Below, piece by piece: positions 40,638 through 49,560 of a DNA stretch of 64,000 bases (its first letter is position 1; the number at the start of each line of letters is the position of its first letter). The stretch spans positions 129,978 to 193,977 of the forward strand of contig JAHFRU010000003.1 of the NCBI GenBank assembly GCA_023266115.1, in the 5' to 3' direction. Below the pieces are notes generated by a model that was given only the letters and a program-made list of their open reading frames with translations, was not told the DNA's origin and searched no databases. The position numbers and the translations under genes were made by a program. The DNA is from Gammaproteobacteria bacterium. Its GTDB lineage: Bacteria; Pseudomonadota; Gammaproteobacteria; VBWC01.

Positions 40638-42101
40638 ATGAAGTACGACGACCTGCGGGATTTTATCGGTCAGCTGGAACAGCAGGGCGAGCTGAAACGT
40701 ATCAGCGTAGCGGTCGATCCGTATCTGGAAATGACGGAAATCTGTGACCGCACACTGCGGGCCCATGGCCCGGCGCTGCTGTTCGAGCATCCGACGGGGT
40801 TCGATATCCCGGTACTTGGCAATCTGTTCGGTACGCCGCATCGTGTCGCGATGGGCATGGGTGAGGATTCTGTCGCGGCGTTGCGTGAGGTCGGCCAACT
40901 GCTGGCGACACTCAAGGAGCCCGAACCGCCGAAAGGGATGCGCGACGCCTGGGAGAAGCTGCCGCTGTATAAAAAGGTGCTCGATATGGCGCCGAAGGTG
41001 GTCAGGAACGCGCCGTGCCAGCAGACGGTGATCGAGGCCGCCGCAGTTGATCTGGCAACGCTGCCGATCCAGACCTGCTGGCCAGACGATGCCGGACCGC
41101 TGATCACCTGGGCGCTGGTCGTCACGAAAGGTCCGCACAAGGAACGGCAGAACATGGGCATCTACCGCCAGCAGGTGATAGCCCGCAACAAGCTTATCAT
41201 GCGCTGGCTTCCCCAGCGCGGCGGCGCGCTGGACTTTCGTGACTGGCAACAGGCGCACCCCGGCGAGAAGTTTCCTGTCGCCGTGGCGCTCGGCGCCGAT
41301 CCGGCGACGATACTCGCGGCCGTGACGCCGATCCCGGACAGCCTGTCGGAATACGCGTTCGCCGGGCTGTTGCGCGGCGCCAGGACCGAGCTGGTGAAGT
41401 GTCAGACCAACGATTTGCAGGTGCCCGCGAGCAGCGAATTTGTGCTCGAAGGATATATCGCGCCGGACGAGGTCGCCGACGAGGGACCGTTCGGTGACCA
41501 CACCGGTTACTACAACGAGGTCGAGCGCTTTCCGGTGTTTACCGTCGAGCGCATCACGCATCGCCACAATCCGATCTATCACAGCACCTACACTGGCCGT
41601 CCGCCGGATGAGCCCGCGGTGCTTGGTGTCGCGCTGAACGAAGTGTTCGTGCCGCTGTTGCAAAAGCAGTTTCCGGAGATCGTTGATTTCTATCTGCCGC
41701 CGGAAGGCTGTTCGTACCGGCTCGCGGTGGTCACGATGAAGAAGCAGTACCCCGGCCACGCTAAGCGCGTGATGTTCGGCGTCTGGTCGTTTTTGCGGCA
41801 GTTCATGTACACCAAGTTCGTCATCGTGACCGACGATGATGTGAATGCGCGCGACTGGCAGGACGTGATCTGGGCAATGACGACGCGCATGGACCCGGCG
41901 CGCGACACGGTTTTGATTGAAAATACGCCGATCGATTATCTCGATTTTGCATCGCCGGTATCCGGTCTTGGCTCCAAGGTAGGTTTCGATGCGACCGCAA
42001 AATGGCCGGGCGAAACCACGCGACAATGGGGACGGCCGATACGCATGAGTGATGAAATCAAGCAGCGCGTCGACGACATTTGGGAGAAACTCGGGATTTG
42101 A
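40638..42101 (+). CDS. ubiD: 4-hydroxy-3-polyprenylbenzoate decarboxylase
   Basis: 487 residues, standard for UbiD. A prenyl-FMN decarboxylase in ubiquinone synthesis. Landmarks: [21 protein letters not shown] at the start, [26 protein letters not shown], and the E-R-E-type acid triad region ([35 protein letters not shown]). It is transcribed alone; the reductase that often lies next to ubiD in relatives is at 59.8 kb here. Confidence 0.95.
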   Translation: MKYDDLRDFIGQLEQQGELKRISVAVDPYLEMTEICDRTLRAHGPALLFEHPTGFDIPVLGNLFGTPHRVAMGMGEDSVAALREVGQLLATLKEPEPPKGMRDAWEKLPLYKKVLDMAPKVVRNAPCQQTVIEAAAVDLATLPIQTCWPDDAGPLITWALVVTKGPHKERQNMGIYRQQVIARNKLIMRWLPQRGGALDFRDWQQAHPGEKFPVAVALGADPATILAAVTPIPDSLSEYAFAGLLRGARTELVKCQTNDLQVPASSEFVLEGYIAPDEVADEGPFGDHTGYYNEVERFPVFTVERITHRHNPIYHSTYTGRPPDEPAVLGVALNEVFVPLLQKQFPEIVDFYLPPEGCSYRLAVVTMKKQYPGHAKRVMFGVWSFLRQFMYTKFVIVTDDDVNARDWQDVIWAMTTRMDPARDTVLIENTPIDYLDFASPVSGLGSKVGFDATAKWPGETTRQWGRPIRMSDEIKQRVDDIWEKLGI

Positions 42102-42147
42102 TCGCCAAGGCCGAGACCGTGCGTAGTGTCAGCGTCGGGAAACGTGG

Positions 42148-43254
42148 ATGAAAAGACCGGCAACTATTTTTGGTCGATCGGTATGGCTGGCGATCTGCTG
42201 TTGTTTCTTGTCTGCAGGCGTGCATGCAGAAATATATAAGTATCAGGATGAGCAGGGCGGTTGGCACTTCAGTGACAGGCCGCCGGCCAGCAGCGCCAAA
42301 ACCGAAGTTCTCGACGGTGCCGGCAAGAAAACCGGCGGATCGGCCCCCGCCTCCAGGGACCTGGAGGCCGAACTGAACAAGAAGTATCAACCCCGCTCGC
42401 CGATTGATGAAGCGACGCTTGCCGTTGTCGCCATCGAAACGCCGCTGGGGTCCGGCTCCGGATTTTTCTTTTCGGAAGACGGCTATATTCTGACCAACAA
42501 ACATGTGGTCAAGCCGGCGGAAACCAACCAGTGGCAGGAGTTGCAGGGCGCCGTCAGCGAAAAAGACCAGGAGCTTAAGGAATACAAGAAAGCGCTCGCG
42601 CGCCGCAGCGAGGACCTGGCGAAGATGCGCCAGGCATTGGTCGGCTACCAAACGGAAATCGACCGAAAGGCCGGCTCCGGCCGGCGTGCCGCGGAAGCCG
42701 AGTACCGCATTCTCAATGAGCGTTACCAGAAATATAACGGTGAGTATCTGGAGTTAAAAAAGAACTTTGCGTCCCACGAGCGGGAATTCAGCAGTGCTCG
42801 ATCAGAATTCGAGCTGCAGAGCGGTGCGGCCGTTCTGGCGCGGAATTTCAAGGTGATCCTGAAAGACAACACCCGACTTTCTGCCCGCCTTGTTGCGGTC
42901 AGTCAGCAGCACGACCTTGCATTGTTAAAGCTGGACGGATATAAAACACCGTCCGTAAAGCCGGGAAGTACCGGCCTGCTGTCGCAAGGGATGACCGTGT
43001 TTGCGGTTGGCAGTCCAATGGGGATGAAGGACTCCGTCACTTCCGGCGTGGTGTCGGGCCTCCGCGACGGGTACGTGGTCACCGATGCCCAGATCCTGCC
43101 CGGCAACAGCGGCGGGCCGCTGTTGACCAGCGAAGGCCAGGTGGTTGGTGTCAATACGGCCAAAATGGCAAGTTCCGCGACGGCCGAGGGGTTCGGTATG
43201 GCGATCTCTATTGAGATCGTCCAACAGGAATTCCGCAAAATGCGCGATAATTGA
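42148..43254 (+). CDS. Trypsin-like serine protease with DUF4124 and inserted coiled coil
   Basis: 368 residues. Signal peptide (about 1-27, ending GVHAE), then a DUF4124 motif (IYKYQDEQGGWHFSDRPP). The trypsin fold starts about 90. The triad reads H119 (LTNKHVV), D256 (QHDLALLKL) and S321 (LPGNSGGPL). Between H119 and D256 lie 137 residues, against about 30 in HtrA proteases; residues about 126-230 form a charged, heptad-like insertion (EKDQELKEYKKALARRSEDLAKMRQAL). No PDZ domain follows. The protein should act in the periplasm. It is followed by a BamE-like lipoprotein gene 45 bases on. Confidence 0.85.
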   Translation: MKRPATIFGRSVWLAICCCFLSAGVHAEIYKYQDEQGGWHFSDRPPASSAKTEVLDGAGKKTGGSAPASRDLEAELNKKYQPRSPIDEATLAVVAIETPLGSGSGFFFSEDGYILTNKHVVKPAETNQWQELQGAVSEKDQELKEYKKALARRSEDLAKMRQALVGYQTEIDRKAGSGRRAAEAEYRILNERYQKYNGEYLELKKNFASHEREFSSARSEFELQSGAAVLARNFKVILKDNTRLSARLVAVSQQHDLALLKLDGYKTPSVKPGSTGLLSQGMTVFAVGSPMGMKDSVTSGVVSGLRDGYVVTDAQILPGNSGGPLLTSEGQVVGVNTAKMASSATAEGFGMAISIEIVQQEFRKMRDN

Positions 43255-43299
43255 TAGCAGGGCGACGTACACCAGAATCTTATCCATAGGAGAAACCAG

Positions 43300-43647
43300 A
43301 TGAATCGCGCCATACCCGGCAGCCGCCGTCACACAAGAAATAATTTTAAAAACGGCGCAATTGCGTTGTTGGTTCTGGCCGTCGTCGGCTGCGCGACCGT
43401 CGGGCAGGACTTTCCTGCCGGCAAGGTCGGGGCGTTACAGATCGGCAAGACGAGCAAAGAGGAGGTTCGCACGATGTTCGGCGCGCCGTGGCGTACCGGC
43501 ATCGAGGATGGCCGTCAGACCTGGACCTACGGCAAATACCGCTACAGCATGTTCGCGCCGGCGAAGACGCAGGACCTCGTCATCCGTTTCAACGACGACG
43601 GCAAGGTGGTTTCCTACACCTATAACACGACAGAGCGCGGCGAATAG
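43300..43647 (+). CDS. BamE/SmpA-OmlA-like lipoprotein
   Basis: 115 residues, ribosome site TAGGAGAAACCAG. The signal ends in lipobox VVGCATV. The mature domain reads GALQIGKTSKEEVRTMFGAPWRTGIEDGRQTWTYG...DLVIRFNDDGKVVSYTYN, the SmpA/OmlA fold. It resembles BamE, but many small lipoproteins share this fold, so a role in outer-membrane assembly is not certain. Confidence 0.85.
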   Translation: MNRAIPGSRRHTRNNFKNGAIALLVLAVVGCATVGQDFPAGKVGALQIGKTSKEEVRTMFGAPWRTGIEDGRQTWTYGKYRYSMFAPAKTQDLVIRFNDDGKVVSYTYNTTERGE

Positions 43648-43765
43648 GTGATGCAGCGTGAGCGCGCCTGGCATACGTTAGGCGCCGGATGATCAACGCG
43701 ATGCCCAATTGCTCTAGCCCCGTCCCGAGCAAGCGGGAATCCGCTCATCCATGTAGACCCGTCTG

Positions 43766-44839
43766 ATGACGGCGGTATTGTTTGTTGCCGGGCTGGTGTT
43801 GCTCGTCGTCGGCGCCGAGTTTCTGATCAAGGGTGCCGGCCGGCTTGCCGCCGCAGCTGGTGTCTCGCCGTTGGTCGTCGGTCTGACCGTCGTGGCGTTC
43901 GGTACCAGCGCGCCGGAGCTTGCCGTCAGTGTCAAATCTGCGTTCGCCGATCAGGCCGGCATCGCCGTCGGCAACGTCGTTGGCAGCAATATCTTCAACG
44001 TGCTGTTCATTCTCGGCATCGCCGCTCTGGTCGCACCGCTGGCCGTCGCGCAGCAGCTGATCCGCATCGACGTGCCGCTGATGATCGCCGTATCCGTGCT
44101 GATGTACCTGTTCGCGCTGGATGGTATTTTCACGCGCGGCGAGGGCGCGGCGCTGTTCGCCGGATTACTCGCGTACATCGGGTTTCTGATCCGCCAGAGC
44201 CGTCGCGAAAGCAAGGCGGTGCAACAGGAGTACGCGCAGGAGTACGGCGCACCGAAGGGGGGATCGAAGAGCCACTGGCTGATGAATGTTGCGCTGGTGG
44301 TTGGTGGCCTGATATTGCTGGTACTTGGTTCTACGTGGCTGGTGGATAGCGCGGTGACGATCGCTCAGCGCTTCGGTGTCAGCGATCTGATCATCGGCCT
44401 GACCATCGTTGCGGCAGGAACGTCGCTGCCAGAGTTGGTAACGTCGATTATCGCCGGCATCCGCGGCGAACGCGACATCGCCGTCGGCAACGTCATCGGC
44501 AGCAACCTGTTCAACATCATGGGCGTACTGGGGCTGGCGAGTATTATCGCGCCGTCGGGTATAGCCGTCGCTTCCGCCGCTATCGTTTTCGATATTCCGG
44601 TGATGATCGCAGTCGCCTTCGCCTGTCTGCCGATCTTCTTTACCGGCGGTACGATCTCGCGCTGGGAAGGCGCGTTGCTGCTCGGCTATTACCTCGCCTA
44701 CACGGCCTACCTGATTTTGTACGCCACGCAGCACGACATGCTGCCGGTGTTTAGCATGGCGATGCTGTACTTTGTATTGCCGCTCACCGCGCTGACGCTC
44801 GCCATCGTCACAGTGCAGGCGGTGCGCAAACGCCCCTAG
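43766..44839 (+). CDS. Calcium/sodium antiporter (YrbG-like, CaCA family)
   Basis: 357 residues. Two inverted CaCA repeats are evident: GLTVVAFGTSAPELAVSVKSAFADQAGIAVGNVVGSNIFNV about 40-80 and GLTIVAAGTSLPELVTSIIAGIRGERDIAVGNVIGSNLFNIMG about 212-255. About ten helices. It swaps Na+ or H+ for a divalent or monovalent cation across the inner membrane. No ribosome site is seen before ATG 43766, so the start is uncertain by a few codons. The region 43700-43760 holds part of the dispersed repeat. Confidence 0.93.
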   Translation: MTAVLFVAGLVLLVVGAEFLIKGAGRLAAAAGVSPLVVGLTVVAFGTSAPELAVSVKSAFADQAGIAVGNVVGSNIFNVLFILGIAALVAPLAVAQQLIRIDVPLMIAVSVLMYLFALDGIFTRGEGAALFAGLLAYIGFLIRQSRRESKAVQQEYAQEYGAPKGGSKSHWLMNVALVVGGLILLVLGSTWLVDSAVTIAQRFGVSDLIIGLTIVAAGTSLPELVTSIIAGIRGERDIAVGNVIGSNLFNIMGVLGLASIIAPSGIAVASAAIVFDIPVMIAVAFACLPIFFTGGTISRWEGALLLGYYLAYTAYLILYATQHDMLPVFSMAMLYFVLPLTALTLAIVTVQAVRKRP

Positions 44840-45179
44840 TCGATCGCGGCGCCCAGCGGAAAGCATAGCGATGATGATCACCTTTCCAGTTTTGGCACTC
44901 GATGTGTATCCGGTCTAGTTGCCGACGTATTCGTAACGACGACCGGCATGAAGACATCTACAACCGGTAGTCTGTCCAGGTGCAGGGCGCGGTAGCGTCG
45001 TTGCCGATGTCGGCGAGCGCCCGATGCGAGGCGCCCTGGCGTTCGATCAGTTCGATAACCTTGCGTTTGGCGTGCTGATGTTTCGGAACGTAAGCCCGTA
45101 GTTGCGGTCTCAGCAGTGTGAGCAGATCCTGTTCCGGTTCCGTCTTCCATTGCCGTTGTCCTATCAGGTAGCATGCCGT
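44840..45179. other. 340-base gap with possible minus-strand gene fragment
   Basis: On the minus strand a 76-codon open stretch ends at TAG 44960-44958 (it contains LLTLLRPQLRAYVPKHQHAKRK and ends in CTWTDYRL). It looks protein-like but has no ATG and its 5' end overlaps the PsiE-like gene, so it is probably the remnant of an old gene. I recognise no family. Nothing else is seen. Confidence 0.35.
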
Positions 45180-45647
45180 ATGTCTCGTTTAATCCCCAGG
45201 CTGATCGGGGTCCTCGTATGGACGCGTTACGCCACGCATATCGTGACCAGTATGGTGCTAGTTTTCGCCACGGGAATGCTTGGAATTTATCTGTTTTATG
45301 AAATTATCGAGGCGGCACATGCGCACTCGCTGATCGAGGGGTTTCTTCGGTCGCTGGCGGTATTGCTGCTACTTTGGACGATGGCGGAATTACTCGATAC
45401 CGAAATAGCGTTTCTCAACGGGAAAAAGATGGATGTCGCCGTGTTTCTCGAAGTTGCGCTGATTGTGGTCGTGAGAGAGGTCATTTTATTACCGGTCGAG
45501 GAACCGCACCCGACTCCGGAGGCCGTCGGTATCTGGGTGGTCGCGGCGTTTCTACTGGGGGTTACCTACTTTGTGGTCAGGATGGCAGCCGGTAAATTCG
45601 TCCGGCGACCAGGTAGCAGTGAAATCCCGCCGGACGCCACGACCTGA
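45180..45647 (+). CDS. PsiE-like (phosphate-starvation-inducible) membrane protein
   Basis: 155 residues, about four helices. HIVTSMVLVFATGMLGIYLFYEII, LRSLAVLLLLWTMAELLDTEI, FLEVALIVVVREVILLP and IWVVAAFLLGVTYFVVRM match the PsiE fold, and FLEVALIVVVREVILLP is the conserved region. Function unknown. ATG 45180 overlaps the end of an upstream minus-strand frame. Confidence 0.82.
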   Translation: MSRLIPRLIGVLVWTRYATHIVTSMVLVFATGMLGIYLFYEIIEAAHAHSLIEGFLRSLAVLLLLWTMAELLDTEIAFLNGKKMDVAVFLEVALIVVVREVILLPVEEPHPTPEAVGIWVVAAFLLGVTYFVVRMAAGKFVRRPGSSEIPPDATT

Positions 45648-45929
45648 CGTTTACCGAACGACTTTTCCTGCGTCGCTCCGGCGGCGATTAACGAGGGCCC
45701 CGGCCTGTCGCTGACGGCACCAGAGATTATCGAGGACGGCGACGCATAAATTTCGTCGGGATGCCGCCCCGGAAAATAGTGTACTGACGCATCGGGACGG
45801 GGTAGTTCCGGTCCCAATCGATTCGAAGTATTGTATTGCCTGGCGGCATGGGATCGGGCGGCAGGCCACGCTGTCGGGATACAGCCGCAACTACCGGGCG
45901 GGGCCGGCCTCATTTCAGGGGGAATAGCG
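45648..45929. other. Intergenic, nothing seen
   Basis: 282 bases between the PsiE-like and methyltransferase genes. No gene, repeat or hairpin was recognised. The end carries the ribosome site CAGGGGGAATAGCG of the next gene. Confidence 0.5.
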
Positions 45930-46763
45930 ATGAGCAAGCAATTCGCGCAATTCACCGGCGACATTCCCGAAAACTACCATCGGGGGCTGGGCCCTCATTT
46001 ATTCATGGACTATGGCCGCGATATCGCCCGGCGGGCGGCGGCGTTGCAGCCGCGTCGGCTATTGGAGCTGGCGGCTGGCACCGGCATTGTCACACAGCTG
46101 CTCCGCGATGCGCTCGCCGATACGCAGATAACGGCGACCGATCTGAATCCGGCAATGCTTGATGTCGCGCGGCGCAACCTCGGCGACGTCGCGAATATCC
46201 GCTGGCAACCGGCCGATGCGATGGCTTTGCCGTTTGACGATAACGTGTTCGACGCAGTCGTTTGTCAGTTCGGCGTAATGTTTTTTCCCGACAAGGACCT
46301 GGCCTACCGCGAAGTCTACCGGACACTTGCGCCCGGCGGCCGCTATTTGTTCAACACGTGGGATTCTTTCGAGCACAACCCGTTCGCGCGCGTCGCGCAT
46401 GAGACGATAAGCGGGTTCTTCAGCGCCGAACCGCCCGGCTTTTATCATGTGCCGTTCAGCTATCATCGGGTGGACGAGATCGCCGCGTCGCTGGCTGCGG
46501 CGGCGTTTACCGATGTTGCGATGGAAGTGGTGACCATAGACAAGGAAATTTCGCGAATCGATGATTTTGCGCGCGGCCTGGTTTACGGAAATCCGGTCAT
46601 TGACGAAATACGCAACCGGGCCGACGTGGCGCCGGACGTGGTGATGGCGGCGATAAGCGCTGCGCTGCACCGCGAGTTTGGCGCCGGGCGACGCATGCCG
46701 TTGCAGGCCATCGTGGCCAGCGCGGCAAAACCGGCACGCTCAGCGCGAGTCACGCAACGCTGA
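45930..46763 (+). CDS. Class I SAM-dependent methyltransferase
   Basis: 277 residues. A UbiE/Coq5-like fold: LLELAAGTGIVTQLLRDAL (SAM motif), TATDLNPAMLDVARRNLG, ADAMALPFDDNVFDAVVCQFGVMFFPDK and REVYRTLAPGGRYLFNTWDSF. Substrate unknown. It is single and followed by recQ after 160 bases. Start chosen at ATG 45930 after a GGGGGA site. Confidence 0.88.
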   Translation: MSKQFAQFTGDIPENYHRGLGPHLFMDYGRDIARRAAALQPRRLLELAAGTGIVTQLLRDALADTQITATDLNPAMLDVARRNLGDVANIRWQPADAMALPFDDNVFDAVVCQFGVMFFPDKDLAYREVYRTLAPGGRYLFNTWDSFEHNPFARVAHETISGFFSAEPPGFYHVPFSYHRVDEIAASLAAAAFTDVAMEVVTIDKEISRIDDFARGLVYGNPVIDEIRNRADVAPDVVMAAISAALHREFGAGRRMPLQAIVASAAKPARSARVTQR

Positions 46764-46924
46764 TCACGATGCCCGGTTGTTCAGGCGCGCGAATCACAGG
46801 ATAATCGACACACAGTCGGCATTCGACTGCGAGCAGCTTCGCGCCCGACACTGGCGGTCGAAACTGTCGCAGCCAATCAGGGAACCATACAATTAAATCG
46901 ACGTCGTCCACGGTCTTGCCATTG

Positions 46925-48787
46925 ATGGATCTGCCCGATCCGGCGTTGCACCTGCTGCGCACTGTATTCGGTTACCAGGAATTTCGCGCCCATCAGCGCG
47001 ACGTCATCGCGCATATTGTCGACGGCGGCGACGCGCTGGTGCTGATGCCGACCGGCAGCGGCAAGTCGCTGTGTTACCAGATTCCGTCGATGGTTAGGCC
47101 CGGCGTCGGCATCGTGGTGTCGCCGCTGATCGCGCTGATGCACGACCAGGTGACCGCGCTGCAACAACTCGGCGTGCGCGCCGCGTTTCTTAATTCGACG
47201 TTGACGCCGGAGGAGGCGCGCGCCATCGAGGACCGCCTGCTGAGCAGCGATCTGGATCTGCTCTACGTTGCGCCCGAGCGCCTGATGTTGCCACGCACGC
47301 TTAACCTTTTGGCGCGGTCGCAGATCGCGCTGTTCGCCATCGACGAGGCGCACTGCGTATCGCAATGGGGCCACGATTTCCGTCCCGAATACATCCAGCT
47401 GTCGGTGTTGCACGAGCGCTTTGCCGACGTACCGCGCGTCGCGTTGACCGCGACGGCCGATGGCCCGACGCGGCGCGATATCGTTGAGCGTCTGGCGCTG
47501 GTCGGCGCGCACATGGTCGAGGGCGGTTTCGACCGGCCCAACATCCGCTACCGCATCGCCGAGAATCCGGGCAACGCCCGCGATCATCTATTGCGCTTCA
47601 TTCGCGGCGAGCACGACGGCGAGGCGGGGATAGTCTACTGCCTGTCGCGCAAACGCGTCGACGAGATCGCCGCGTGGCTGAACACGCAGGGGCTGACCGC
47701 GCTGCCGTATCATGCCGGCATGTCCGCCGACCAGCGCCGGCATAATCAGGAACGCTTCCTGCGCGAGGACGGCGTGATCATTGTCGCGACGATTGCGTTC
47801 GGCATGGGCATCGACAAGCCCGACGTGCGTTTCGTCGCTCATCTCAACCTGCCGCGCAGTCTCGAGGCCTATTATCAGGAAACCGGCCGCGCCGGCCGCG
47901 ATGGTCAACCGGCTGACGCGTGGCTGATGTACGGTCTGCAGGACGTGATTACCCTGCGCCAGATGCAGGAGGCTTCCGACGCGGCAGAGACGCAGAAGCG
48001 CATCGAGCGTCACAAGCTGGAGGCCATGCTCGGTTTCTGCGAGTTGACCACATGCCGCCGCCAGGCGCTGCTGCATTATTTTGGCGATCATCTCGAACAA
48101 CCCTGCGGCAACTGCGACACCTGCCTCGAACCGCCGCAGACCTGGGATGCGACGGTGGACGCGCAAAAGGCGCTGTCATGCGTGCACCGCACCGGCCAGC
48201 GCTTCGGCGTGAATTATTTGATCGACGTGCTGCTCGGCAAGGAGAACGAGCGCGCTGGCAATTTTGGCCACGATCGCCTCAGCACCTGGGGCATCGGCGC
48301 CCATCTGAGCGCGACCGAATGGCGCAATCTCTATCGCCAGCTGATTGCCCACGGCCTGCTGGCCGTTGATGTCGAAGGCCACGGCGGGCTGCGGCTGACC
48401 GAGGCCAGCCGCCCGGTGCTGCGCAGCGAACACCGGTTAATGCTGCGCAAGATGATCCGGCCGGCGAAAGCCATACGCGGCAAACGTGACGGCAGCGGTG
48501 TCGTCGACGTGGCTGACGAGCCGTTGTGGCAGGCGCTGCGCGCGTGCCGCAAGTCGCTGGCCGATGCGCAGGGCATACCGGCCTATATGATATTCCACGA
48601 TGCGACGCTGATGGACATGCTGCAGCACCGTCCGCTGACGCGTGACCAGATGGCGAACATCTCGGGCGTTGGCGCGCGCAAGCTTGAAGCCTATGGCGAG
48701 CAGTTCCTCGCCGTCATCCATGCCGCCGGTGCCGATACCGGCGCATCGTCGCCGCGAGCCGTGGTCGAAAGCGCTGACTGGCCATGA
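46925..48787 (+). CDS. recQ: ATP-dependent DNA helicase RecQ
   Basis: 620 residues. Helicase motifs: I ([16 protein letters not shown]), II with DEAH ([20 protein letters not shown]), III ([13 protein letters not shown]), IV-VI ([47 protein letters not shown]). The zinc site is [24 protein letters not shown], then a winged helix and a C-terminal HRDC domain ([33 protein letters not shown]). ATG 46925 is preferred over TTG 46916. Its TGA overlaps the DUF1289 start. Role: repair of stalled forks and recombination control. Confidence 0.94.
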   Translation: MDLPDPALHLLRTVFGYQEFRAHQRDVIAHIVDGGDALVLMPTGSGKSLCYQIPSMVRPGVGIVVSPLIALMHDQVTALQQLGVRAAFLNSTLTPEEARAIEDRLLSSDLDLLYVAPERLMLPRTLNLLARSQIALFAIDEAHCVSQWGHDFRPEYIQLSVLHERFADVPRVALTATADGPTRRDIVERLALVGAHMVEGGFDRPNIRYRIAENPGNARDHLLRFIRGEHDGEAGIVYCLSRKRVDEIAAWLNTQGLTALPYHAGMSADQRRHNQERFLREDGVIIVATIAFGMGIDKPDVRFVAHLNLPRSLEAYYQETGRAGRDGQPADAWLMYGLQDVITLRQMQEASDAAETQKRIERHKLEAMLGFCELTTCRRQALLHYFGDHLEQPCGNCDTCLEPPQTWDATVDAQKALSCVHRTGQRFGVNYLIDVLLGKENERAGNFGHDRLSTWGIGAHLSATEWRNLYRQLIAHGLLAVDVEGHGGLRLTEASRPVLRSEHRLMLRKMIRPAKAIRGKRDGSGVVDVADEPLWQALRACRKSLADAQGIPAYMIFHDATLMDMLQHRPLTRDQMANISGVGARKLEAYGEQFLAVIHAAGADTGASSPRAVVESADWP

Positions 48788-48996
48788 GTGCCGCCAAGAC
48801 GCCGGTCGGTTCGCCATGCGTGCACAAATGCTGTCTTAACGAAGAGGACATTTGTCTCGGTTGCTTCCGCTCTCTGGATGAAATCATCCACTGGAGCGAA
48901 TCGACCGATGCGGAGCGTCGCGCCATACTGGCCAGCACCGAGCAGCGCCGCAAGGCGCACCGATACGTCTGGAAGCGGCCCGGCGAGGCAGGGTAG
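48784..48996 (+). CDS. DUF1289 small zinc-binding-like protein
   Basis: 70 residues, ATGA overlap with rec[42 protein letters not shown] is the DUF1289 pattern, with cysteines spaced as a metal site (CxxxCC...CxxC). Function unknown. Coupled between recQ and ychJ. Confidence 0.88.
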   Translation: MSAAKTPVGSPCVHKCCLNEEDICLGCFRSLDEIIHWSESTDAERRAILASTEQRRKAHRYVWKRPGEAG

Positions 48997-49001
48997 CACT
49001 C

Positions 49002-49439
49002 ATGCCCGGTCTTGCATCCTGCCCGTGCGGTTCGGTTGAGACCTATGCCGCCTGTTGCGGACGTTATATCGATGGTGCTGCCATGCCGCCGACGGCACTG
49101 GCCCTGATGCGCTCGCGTTACGCGGCCTACGCGCTGGGTAATGAAGGCTACCTGTTGCAGACATGGCATGCATCGACACGTCCGGCCCGGCTGGGGCTGG
49201 CCGACGAGTCAGCCGTCGAATGGCTGGGTCTGTCCGTGGTCGGCGGCACGCGCGGTGCGGCGGAAGATGATGTGGGCACGATACGGTTTGTCGCACGTTA
49301 CCGGAACGGCGGCGTGATCGCGCGACTGCACGAAGACAGCCGCTTCGTCCGGGAAGACGGTCGGTGGTTCTATGTCGATGGTGTGACGACGCAGCATGCC
49401 ACCACCGGCAGTGAAAAAATCAGCAGGAACGAACCCTGA
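49002..49439 (+). CDS. ychJ: YchJ family protein (UPF0225), ending at a TGA inside its SEC-C motif
   Basis: 145 residues to TGA 49437-49439. The N-terminal SEC-C zinc motif CPCGSVETYAACCGRYIDG is complete, followed by the YchJ domain (ALMRSRYAAYALGNEGYLLQTWHAS, VEWLGLSVV, FVARYRNGG, SRFVREDGRWFYVDG). E. coli YchJ ends with a second SEC-C motif beginning RNDPCPCGSGKK. Here the gene reads RNEP, then TGA, then PCGSGKKYKRCCGR and TAG 49482-49484 in the same frame. The TGA therefore replaces the first Cys ligand. Either the protein is truncated by 15 residues, or TGA is read through. See the separate entry for the tail. Function of YchJ is unknown. Confidence 0.9.
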   Translation: MPGLASCPCGSVETYAACCGRYIDGAAMPPTALALMRSRYAAYALGNEGYLLQTWHASTRPARLGLADESAVEWLGLSVVGGTRGAAEDDVGTIRFVARYRNGGVIARLHEDSRFVREDGRWFYVDGVTTQHATTGSEKISRNEP

Positions 49440-49484
49440 CCGTGTGGCAGCGGCAAGAAATACAAGCGCTGTTGCGGTCGCTAG
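49437..49484 (+). other. In-frame TGA plus intact SEC-C tail of ychJ: selenocysteine or nonsense candidate
   Basis: TGA 49437-49439 is followed in frame by 14 codons (PCGSGKKYKRCCGR) and TAG. Apart from the TGA position the motif is perfect. The bases 49443-49476 can fold as a stem of about ten pairs with several G-U pairs around a 14-base loop, starting four bases after TGA; this resembles the distance seen for bacterial SECIS elements, but GC-rich coding DNA often folds this way. The genome's selA, selB, selC and selD status cannot be seen here. Confidence 0.5.
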
Positions 49485-49560
49485 CAGGCGACGGAAAATA
49501 CGCGTGGGAGCAGTGCGCGGACGCAGCGCCATTTTTCCAACTGGCCACTGGCGTCGGTCA

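Noticed and set aside
40125-42026. Very long open frame antisense to ubiD and the LEA-2 gene
   Set aside because: It mirrors two well-supported genes and its translation is Arg/His/Gln-rich without any family; a usual effect of high GC at third positions.
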